Part shown: positions 1-4,675 of the stretch, piece by piece | Position numbering within the stretch: position 1 is the first letter of the stretch | Layout: each line of letters starts with the position of its first letter | Origin: Opitutaceae bacterium | Lineage (GTDB): Bacteria; Verrucomicrobiota; Verrucomicrobiia; Opitutales; Opitutaceae | Direction of reading: 5' to 3' | DNA: 6,454 nucleotides | Assembly: GCA_005787865.1 (NCBI GenBank) | Contig: SXZN01000056.1 | Location: forward strand, 1-6,454 | Program-made: the position numbers and the translations under genes | The notes under the pieces: model-generated | What the model saw: the letters and a program-made list of their open reading frames with translations, nothing else | What the model was told of the DNA's origin: nothing | The model's database searches: none

Positions 1-1
1 T

Positions 2-313
2 TCTGCGATTCTCGGCGGGCTGATGCCGCTTTCGATCCTCGGGGAAATGGTCTCGATCGGAACGCTCTTCGCTTTCGTCATCGTCTGCATCAGCATCATC
101 GTGCTGCGCAAAACTCGGCCCGATGCCCCGCGGCCGTTCCGGACTCCGTGGGTACCGCTCGTGCCCATCCTCGGCGCGGGTATTTGCTTGCTACAAATGT
201 ATGCCCTGCCCGCCGATACTTGGTGGCGGCTGGCCATCTGGATGGCGATCGGCATCGCGATTTACTTCGGTTACAGTCGCCACCACAGCAAACTGAACAA
301 ATCGGGCCGATAA
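2..313 (+). CDS. Amino-acid permease, APC/CAT type, C-terminal fragment (5' end outside window)
   Basis: This is the last ~103 residues of an integral membrane amino-acid transporter; the reading frame is open to the left edge, so the gene is cut by the window rather than broken. What is visible corresponds to the last transmembrane segments of a 12-helix APC permease: a helix around SILGEMVSIGTLFAFVIV, a short basic loop (LRKTRPDAPRPFRTPWVP), a helix beginning VPLVPILGAGICLL, and a final helix ending IYFGYSRHHSKL. The loop with PFRTPWVP is typical of bacterial cationic amino acid transporter-like permeases. About 62 of 98 aligned residues match the C-terminus of the next gene (hand count), so the two are tandem paralogs. 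The stop TAA is one base before the neighbour's GTG, implying a shared transcript and probably translational coupling. The substrate cannot be told from this fragment. Confidence 0.9.
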   Translation, partial: SAILGGLMPLSILGEMVSIGTLFAFVIVCISIIVLRKTRPDAPRPFRTPWVPLVPILGAGICLLQMYALPADTWWRLAIWMAIGIAIYFGYSRHHSKLNKSGR

Positions 314-314
314 C

Positions 315-1763
315 GTGAGCCTACTGCGGACTAAAAGCCTCGCGGCCCTGCAAGCCGAAGCCGCGGCTGATCACGGCTATAAACGCACCTTAGGGCCACT
401 CAGCCTAATTAGCTTGGGCATCGGCTCCGTGGTGGGCGCCGGTATTTTTGTGCAAACGGGCCAGGCGGCCGCTCTCTACGGCGGCCCGGCTATTGCGATT
501 TCTTTCGTCATCTCCGGCCTCGCCTGCCTCTTGGCCGGACTATGCTACGCTGAACTGGCCGCGATGATCCCCGTCTCGGGGAGCGCGTACACCTACACTT
601 ATGGCAGCTTAGGTGAAATTTTTGCTTGGATCGTCGGCTGGTGTCTAATTTTAGAATATCTTTTTTCGGGTGCCGCGGTGGCGGTCAGTTGGTCCGGCGC
701 GACGCGTGATATCCTGGCAGAATTTAATCTAGTGCTGCCGGCGAGCATCGCCAGCGCCCCGCTTGACGTGGTCAACGGCAAGCTCGTAACCACGGGGGCG
801 TTAATTAATTTTCCCGCCGTTTTTATCTCACTCGTCCTAACTTACGTCCTTTATATCGGGATCAAAGCATCGGCCAGTTTCAATAATCTGATGGTGCTGA
901 TCAAGGTCGGGGTCCTGCTCGCGCTGATTGGATATGGGATTTGGTATTTCAGCGGACACCGCGAACTGGTCCGCGCCAACTGGTCTCCTTTTATCCCCGC
1001 AAATTCTGGCGTCTTCGGTGAACATGGCTGGAGTGGCATCTTCCGCGGAGCCGGGGCGATCTTTTTTGCTTACGTGGGCTTTGACTGCGTTTCCGCCGCC
1101 GCTCAGGAGACAAAAAATCCGCAACGTGATCTTCCCATTGGCTTACTCGGAACCCTGCTCATCGTTTCTTTTCTCTTCATTGCGGTATCGTTAGTGCTCA
1201 CCGGACTCGTACACTACTCCAAGCTCAACGTCGACGCCCCCTTCATCTACGCCCTCCAGCAGGTCCAAGCGCCCGCTCTCTTTCGCTACTTAATCGAAGC
1301 AGCCACGCTCGCGGGCCTTACGTCCGTCATTCTGGTCTCCCTCCTCGGCCAACCCCGCATTTTCTTTGCGATGGCCAAGGACGGACTCCTCCCCGCGACT
1401 TTTGCGAAGATCCATCCTAAACACGGTACCCCACACGTAACCACGTGGATCACCGGAATCGCGTGCGCGATTATTTCAGGTTTATTTCCCCTGAACCTTC
1501 TGGGCGAACTGATCTCGATCGGAACGTTACTGGCCTTTGCCCTCGTCTGCGCCGGCGTGCTGGTCCTCCGCCGCACCGAACCCCAGGCCCCGCGCTCATT
1601 CCGGACACCCTGGGTGCCTTTTGTGCCCATCTTAGGTATTGTGATCTGCATCGCTCAAATGTTCGCGCTACCCACCATCACTTGGCTCAACCTATCGATT
1701 TGGCTGGCCCTCGGTTTCATGGTGTACTTCGGCTACAGTCGCCAGCACAGCAAGCTGCGCTAA
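315..1763 (+). CDS. APC-superfamily amino-acid permease (cationic amino acid transporter/YfnA-YhdG type)
   Basis: A complete 482-residue inner-membrane transporter, expected to move an amino acid by proton or cation coupling. Family hallmarks are the unwound first helix GIGSVVGAGIFV (residues 35-46), the motif GFDCVSAAAQETKNPQRDLPIG (255-276, helix 6 and the NPxR loop), and SLLGQPRIFFAMAKDGLLP (342-360) in the helix 8-9 region. Hydrophobic segments fit about 12 helices and the length is normal for the family. The GTG start at 315 is chosen because it leaves a 27-residue cytoplasmic tail before helix 1. The first internal ATG (residue 84) would remove helices 1 and 2. No Shine-Dalgarno is evident upstream, and the start lies one base after the previous permease's stop, so coupling is likely. 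Similar permeases in the database range from cationic amino acids to alanine or branched-chain substrates, so the substrate is left open. Confidence 0.93.
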   Translation: MSLLRTKSLAALQAEAAADHGYKRTLGPLSLISLGIGSVVGAGIFVQTGQAAALYGGPAIAISFVISGLACLLAGLCYAELAAMIPVSGSAYTYTYGSLGEIFAWIVGWCLILEYLFSGAAVAVSWSGATRDILAEFNLVLPASIASAPLDVVNGKLVTTGALINFPAVFISLVLTYVLYIGIKASASFNNLMVLIKVGVLLALIGYGIWYFSGHRELVRANWSPFIPANSGVFGEHGWSGIFRGAGAIFFAYVGFDCVSAAAQETKNPQRDLPIGLLGTLLIVSFLFIAVSLVLTGLVHYSKLNVDAPFIYALQQVQAPALFRYLIEAATLAGLTSVILVSLLGQPRIFFAMAKDGLLPATFAKIHPKHGTPHVTTWITGIACAIISGLFPLNLLGELISIGTLLAFALVCAGVLVLRRTEPQAPRSFRTPWVPFVPILGIVICIAQMFALPTITWLNLSIWLALGFMVYFGYSRQHSKLR

Positions 1764-1774
1764 GGGCGGCGCAG

Positions 1775-1798
1775 ATCCCTCGTTGTAACGCGCGGGAT
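1775..1798 (+). other. Imperfect hairpin after the permease pair
   Basis: ATCCC (1775-1779) can pair with GGGAT (1794-1798), and inside it CGT (1781-1783) can pair with ACG (1788-1790) over a TGTA loop, with small bulges on both sides. It begins 12 bases after the permease stop codon. There is no T tract after it, so it may slow or protect the transcript but is not a convincing intrinsic terminator. Confidence 0.3.
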
Positions 1799-1824
1799 TC
1801 ACTCGGCCGCCGATGCGATGCGTC

Positions 1825-1860
1825 AAAAAAAGCGTCCTAGCTTGGCATCACTTCGCCAAG
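1825..1860 (-). terminator. Terminator-like hairpin overlapping the hemB stop codon
   Basis: Read on the minus strand, CTTGGC (1860-1855) and GCCAAG (1846-1841) form a perfect 6-bp stem around an 8-base loop. The hemB stop codon (1850-1848) lies inside that loop. A run of seven T (1831-1825) follows, but only after nine bases, where a classical intrinsic terminator has the T run immediately after the stem. It is therefore a plausible but non-canonical hemB terminator. The stem also exists on the plus strand, where no T tract follows. Confidence 0.4.
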
Positions 1861-2861
1861 GCCTTCGCTACATCTTTCGCGAAATAGGTTAAAATCATGT
1901 CCGCCCCCGCCCGTTTGATCGCCAACAACGATTCATCACGACAACGCACGAGATCGAGCCAACCGAGTCGTGCTGCGGCATGAATCTGCGCGTATTCGCC
2001 GGATACTTGATAGGCCGCGAGCGGTTTTTTTGAAGCATTACGCACCTCCCGGATAATATCGAGGTAGGGACCCGCCGGTTTAACCATGACGATATCCGCC
2101 CCTTCGCTTTCATCGAGCGCCACTTCACTGAGAGCCTCACGACGATTCGCCGGATTCATCTGATAGGTCGCCTTGCTCAGTAAACGCGTACCGGCGGCCT
2201 GGGCGCTGCCGACCGCATCACGAAAGGGCCCGTAATAGGCTGAATTATATTTAGCGGAATAAGCCAAAATACCCGTGCTCGTATAGCCAGCCGCATCGAG
2301 GGCTTGGCGGATCGCGCCGACCCGGCCGTCCATCATGTCAGAGGGCGCCACAAAATCCACCCCCGCCGCGGCCTGCAGGACCGCCATGCGGCAAAGAATT
2401 TTCACGGTCCGATCGTTATCCACATCGTCCTGCTTAGCGGTGAGTACGCCATCGTGCCCATGATTCGTATAGGGATCAAGGGCCACGTCGGTGATGACGG
2501 TTAAGGTTGGCAGTGCTTTTTTCACCGCACGAACAGCGCGAAGAATGAGCGTATTCTTATTCAATGCTTGGGTGCCCGCCGCATCTTTAAGGGCGACCTC
2601 TAGCTTAGGGAATAGCGCTACCGCTGGCACGCCCAGGGCGTGCAATTCCGCGCATTCCTTTACGAGATCAACCAGATTAAACCGGTTAACCCCCGGCATC
2701 GAGGCAATGGGCTCAGGCCGCCCTTTGCCCTCCACTACAAATAAAGGAGCGATGAGGTCATCAACGCGCAGCACCGTCTCGGCGACGAGCGCCCGTCGCG
2801 TCGGTTGCCGACGGAGACGACGAGGACGATGCATTAAAGCGAGTTTAGATTTTTTGGCCAT
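1848..2861 (-). CDS. hemB: Porphobilinogen synthase (delta-aminolevulinic acid dehydratase), magnesium-type
   Basis: HemB condenses two molecules of 5-aminolevulinate to porphobilinogen, the first common step of tetrapyrrole (heme, siroheme) synthesis, as a cytosolic octamer. The 337-residue length matches bacterial homologs. The two Schiff-base lysines are present: K204 in YSAKYNSAYYGPFRDA and K261 in MVKPAGPYLDIIREV. The metal loop at 125-138 reads DVALDPYTNHGHDG: the three zinc-ligand cysteines of the zinc class are replaced by A127, D129 and D137, the pattern of the cysteine-free, magnesium-using class exemplified by Pseudomonas aeruginosa HemB. The basic N-terminal arm (HRPRRLRRQPTRRALV) is also typical and contributes to octamer contacts in the family. 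The ATG at 2861 is kept as start, although no Shine-Dalgarno is visible. A second ATG nine codons in (2834) would also keep the whole domain. The gene is convergent with the permeases and divergent from cysS. Confidence 0.97.
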   Translation of the reverse strand: MAKKSKLALMHRPRRLRRQPTRRALVAETVLRVDDLIAPLFVVEGKGRPEPIASMPGVNRFNLVDLVKECAELHALGVPAVALFPKLEVALKDAAGTQALNKNTLILRAVRAVKKALPTLTVITDVALDPYTNHGHDGVLTAKQDDVDNDRTVKILCRMAVLQAAAGVDFVAPSDMMDGRVGAIRQALDAAGYTSTGILAYSAKYNSAYYGPFRDAVGSAQAAGTRLLSKATYQMNPANRREALSEVALDESEGADIVMVKPAGPYLDIIREVRNASKKPLAAYQVSGEYAQIHAAARLGWLDLVRCRDESLLAIKRAGADMILTYFAKDVAKALAK

Positions 2862-2897
2862 GGCGTGAGAAAGACTAACACTAAACCACTAATTGGC

Positions 2898-2927
2898 ATT
2901 ATTTCACGCTAATCTTTTACGGCTCAA
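2898..2927 (-). promoter_or_regulatory. Candidate sigma-70-type promoter for hemB
   Basis: On the minus strand, TTGAGC (2927-2922, 4 of 6 consensus) and AATAAT (2903-2898, 5 of 6 consensus) are separated by 18 bases. Transcription would begin near 2891, giving a leader of about 30 bases before the hemB ATG. This is a by-eye match, and position and orientation support it. Confidence 0.45.
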
Positions 2928-2953
2928 CCTATCCGCCGCACCGGCCTAATACT

Positions 2954-2971
2954 CGCTGCGATTGGGCAGCG
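2954..2971. repeat. Perfect 6-bp inverted repeat in the hemB-cysS intergenic region
   Basis: CGCTGC (2954-2959) and GCAGCG (2966-2971) form a perfect inverted repeat around a 6-base spacer GATTGG. It sits between the candidate hemB promoter and the candidate cysS promoter, ending a few bases before the latter's -35. It could be an operator for a dimeric regulator or a small hairpin. No family can be assigned. The rest of the 261-bp gap (2862-3122) shows no small gene or RNA that I can support. Confidence 0.35.
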
Positions 2972-2975
2972 CAAA

Positions 2976-3004
2976 TTTACGCTCGGCGCCTTGCTACACA
3001 CAAT
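2976..3004 (+). promoter_or_regulatory. Weak candidate promoter for cysS
   Basis: TTTACG (2976-2981) and CACAAT (2999-3004), each matching 4 of 6 consensus positions, are 17 bases apart. If used, transcription would start near 3011 and leave a leader of roughly 110 bases before cysS. No better pair was found closer to the gene. Confidence 0.25.
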
Positions 3005-3090
3005 TTGTCCGAATCACTCAGCGTGGTTCGGGTCCCGCGGCAGTTGCTTCCAGCTAGTGAAGTAATCCGAGATTGATCATTTTACTCTTT

Positions 3091-3109
3091 TTGCGCCTGT
3101 TGGACGCAA
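3091..3109 (+). other. Hairpin just upstream of the cysS start
   Basis: TTGCG (3091-3095) pairs with CGCAA (3105-3109) over a 9-base loop. A competing 4-bp stem, GTTG (3099-3102) with CAAC (3107-3110), uses the same 3' arm. The structure ends 13 bases before the cysS ATG, where a Shine-Dalgarno sequence would be expected and none is visible. It could affect translation but is short enough to occur by chance. Confidence 0.25.
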
Positions 3110-3122
3110 CTTAACCTGCTGC

Positions 3123-4496
3123 ATGTCGATCCGCCTTTACGATTCCCTCACCCGCAGCCTGTGCGAGCTTCGGCCCGCGCAACCCGATGGTATTTTCCGC
3201 TTCTATAACTGCGGGCCCACGGTGTATGCCCCGGCTCATATCGGAAATTTTCGCACCTTTGTCGTGAATGATATTATTCGCCGACTGCTGGAGTTAGAGT
3301 TTGGGGCGAATAAAGTAAAACATGTGCGAAACTTAACCGACGTTGATGACAAAACCATCAAGCGCGCCCGAGATGAACAGCGCCCGCTCGCCGACGTTAC
3401 GCAACAATGGACCGCTAAATTCCACGCCGACTGCGCGAGCTTGAATTGCCTACCGCCCCACGTCGAACCGACCGCCACGGGGCACATCCCCGAGCAAGTG
3501 GATATGATCGCGGTGCTCATGAAGAAAGGGTATGCGTATCGCGCGGCGGATGGGTCGGTTTATTTTAAAGTAAACTCCTTCGAGGCTTACGGCGCGCTTT
3601 CTCGCGTCAAAGAACGCGAACTACAAACGGGGAGCGCCCTCAAGGCCACGGCCGCTGATGCCGACGAAAAAGAAGACGTCAGTGATTTTGCGCTATGGAA
3701 AGCGCACAAACCCGAAGATGGTGCCAATGCTTGGGATAGTCCCTGGGGGCGCGGTCGACCCGGCTGGCATATCGAATGCAGTGCGATGAGTAAGAAACAT
3801 CTCGGCGAGACGATCGACCTGCACACCGGCGGAGTGGATCTACTTTTTCCTCACCACGAAAATGAAATTGCCCAGAGCCAATGCTGCAACGGCACGCCCT
3901 TTGCGCATCATTGGTATCACAGCGAGCACCTCTTAGTTGACGGCAAGAAAATGAGCAAGAGCCTCGGCAACCTTTACACGCTCGATGAATTAGTCGCCAA
4001 AGGATTTTCCCCGATGGCGCTACGCTACGCCTTGCTCACGGGGCACCCCCGCAAACAATTAAGCTTTTCCCTCGACTCGCTGCACGCGGCCGAAAGCGCC
4101 CTAAAAACCCTGCGCACTTATCGCGCCGCCTTGGACGGGCGCAGCCGGGCTGAGGCTACGACGATCTTCGCCCCTATTTTTACCGCGCTCGCTGATGATC
4201 TGAATATACCCGGAGCCTTCGGGGCCCTCTTCACGATTGTGCATCGTGGACCGGCCGGCGTTGATCTAGCCGCTTTTGATCGCGTGCTTTTTGCGCTCGG
4301 CTTCCAGTTAGATGCCCTCGATTTACCGCCAGTGGAGGCACCGACCGCTATCGTGGCTCTCGCCGCGAAACGCTGGGCCGCGAAGCAAGCGAAGGACTTT
4401 GCGGGGGCTGACGCCCTGCGCCAGGAACTGACGGCGGCGGGTTGGAATATGAAAGATGCCAAAGACGGCTACAGCCTTGAACCGCTGAAGCAGTAG
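3123..4496 (+). CDS. cysS: Cysteinyl-tRNA synthetase
   Basis: CysRS is a class I enzyme that charges tRNA-Cys with cysteine in the cytosol. The 457-residue protein is close to the E. coli length (461). The class I signatures are HIGN (residues 39-42, the HIGH motif) and KMSKS (276-280). The catalytic zinc that selects cysteine is bound in E. coli by C28, C209, H234 and E238. The equivalents here are C30 (YNCGPTVY), C219 (HIECSAMS), H244 and E248 (PHHENEIAQS). Other family blocks are NLTDVDDKTIKRA and DLHTGGVDLLFPHHENE. The C-terminal helical and anticodon-binding region ends in RWAAKQAKDFAGADALRQEL, a usual CysRS ending. ATG 3123 is placed by homology, since it begins just before the first strand (IRLYDSLTR). 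No Shine-Dalgarno is visible. The gene is divergent from hemB and lies upstream of thrS in the same direction. Confidence 0.98.
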   Translation: MSIRLYDSLTRSLCELRPAQPDGIFRFYNCGPTVYAPAHIGNFRTFVVNDIIRRLLELEFGANKVKHVRNLTDVDDKTIKRARDEQRPLADVTQQWTAKFHADCASLNCLPPHVEPTATGHIPEQVDMIAVLMKKGYAYRAADGSVYFKVNSFEAYGALSRVKERELQTGSALKATAADADEKEDVSDFALWKAHKPEDGANAWDSPWGRGRPGWHIECSAMSKKHLGETIDLHTGGVDLLFPHHENEIAQSQCCNGTPFAHHWYHSEHLLVDGKKMSKSLGNLYTLDELVAKGFSPMALRYALLTGHPRKQLSFSLDSLHAAESALKTLRTYRAALDGRSRAEATTIFAPIFTALADDLNIPGAFGALFTIVHRGPAGVDLAAFDRVLFALGFQLDALDLPPVEAPTAIVALAAKRWAAKQAKDFAGADALRQELTAAGWNMKDAKDGYSLEPLKQ

Positions 4497-4524
4497 ATCG
4501 CGCCTATTGCCGAAAGAGCCGCTC

Positions 4525-4547
4525 ACCTGAGAGCAGGTCGCCCGACC
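4525..4547 (+). other. Two mutually exclusive small hairpins in the cysS-thrS gap
   Basis: ACCTG (4525-4529) pairs perfectly with CAGGT (4534-4538) over an AGAG loop. GGTC (4536-4539) can instead pair with GACC (4544-4547) over GCCC. The two share bases 4536-4538, so only one can form. A TTTT-containing stretch follows at 4555-4559. This could be a cysS 3' end structure or part of a thrS leader, and the stems are short. Confidence 0.25.
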
Positions 4548-4598
4548 GCTTGGGCTTTTACGCGCTTAGTAGCTGCCGCGCCTTGACTCAGGTCCGCA

Positions 4599-4630
4599 TT
4601 GACAAGGAGCGAATCCCTGTCGCCAATAAC
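4599..4630 (+). promoter_or_regulatory. Possible thrS promoter with over-long spacer
   Basis: A perfect TTGACA occurs at 4599-4604, and AATAAC (4 of 6) at 4625-4630 is the best -10 after it. The spacer is 20 bases, longer than the usual 16-18, so activity is doubtful without an activator. If used, transcription would start near 4637, at the base of the thrS leader hairpin. The same bases can also form an RNA hairpin, GACAAGG (4601-4607) with CCCTGTC (4615-4621), which has one mismatch. Confidence 0.25.
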
Positions 4631-4636
4631 TCTTTC

Positions 4637-4660
4637 AGCCCTCCATTCGTAAGGAGGACT
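4637..4660 (+). promoter_or_regulatory. thrS leader hairpin: sequestered Shine-Dalgarno with a tRNA-Thr anticodon-like loop
   Basis: CCTCC (4640-4644) pairs perfectly with GGAGG (4653-4657), the core of the only strong Shine-Dalgarno sequence before thrS. After one C-A mismatch (4639/4658) the stem extends by AG (4637-4638) with CT (4659-4660). The 8-base loop is ATTCGTAA (4645-4652). Its last seven bases follow the anticodon-loop pattern of a tRNA-Thr: pyrimidine 32, U33, anticodon CGU 34-36, A37, A38. E. coli ThrRS is known to repress its own translation by binding an mRNA hairpin that imitates the tRNA-Thr anticodon arm. An equivalent switch is inferred here. The extra A in the loop and the 18-base distance from GGAGG to the ATG are departures from a simple model. 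Confidence 0.5.
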
Positions 4661-4675
4661 AAACCCAACTACACC

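Noticed and set aside
1286..1651. Minus-strand open frame of 121 codons opposite the second permease
   Set aside because: It is antisense to conserved transmembrane segments, with Arg-rich, low-meaning composition typical of a shadow frame.
1820..1836. GCGTC-A7-GCGTC direct repeat as a possible insertion-site duplication or attachment site
   Set aside because: It is only 5 bp, with nothing but a poly-A run between the copies and no integrase or transposase nearby. The A run is more simply the T tract after hemB.
3020..3045. A TTCGGGTCC stretch resembling a tRNA T-arm between hemB and cysS
   Set aside because: The conserved A58 is missing, CGTGG has no matching CCACG to close the stem, and no D-arm, anticodon arm or acceptor stem could be built around it.
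4497..4675. T-box riboswitch upstream of thrS
   Set aside because: There is no T-box consensus (AGGGTGG...) and no specifier stem with antiterminator. The visible hairpins fit an anticodon-arm mimic better than a T-box.
4583..4675. Earlier thrS start at the in-frame TTG 4583 that might add an N-terminal domain
   Set aside because: The added residues are rich in Arg, Ser and Pro with no TGS-like motif, no Shine-Dalgarno precedes the TTG, and the editing-domain residues already lie at the expected distance from ATG 4676.
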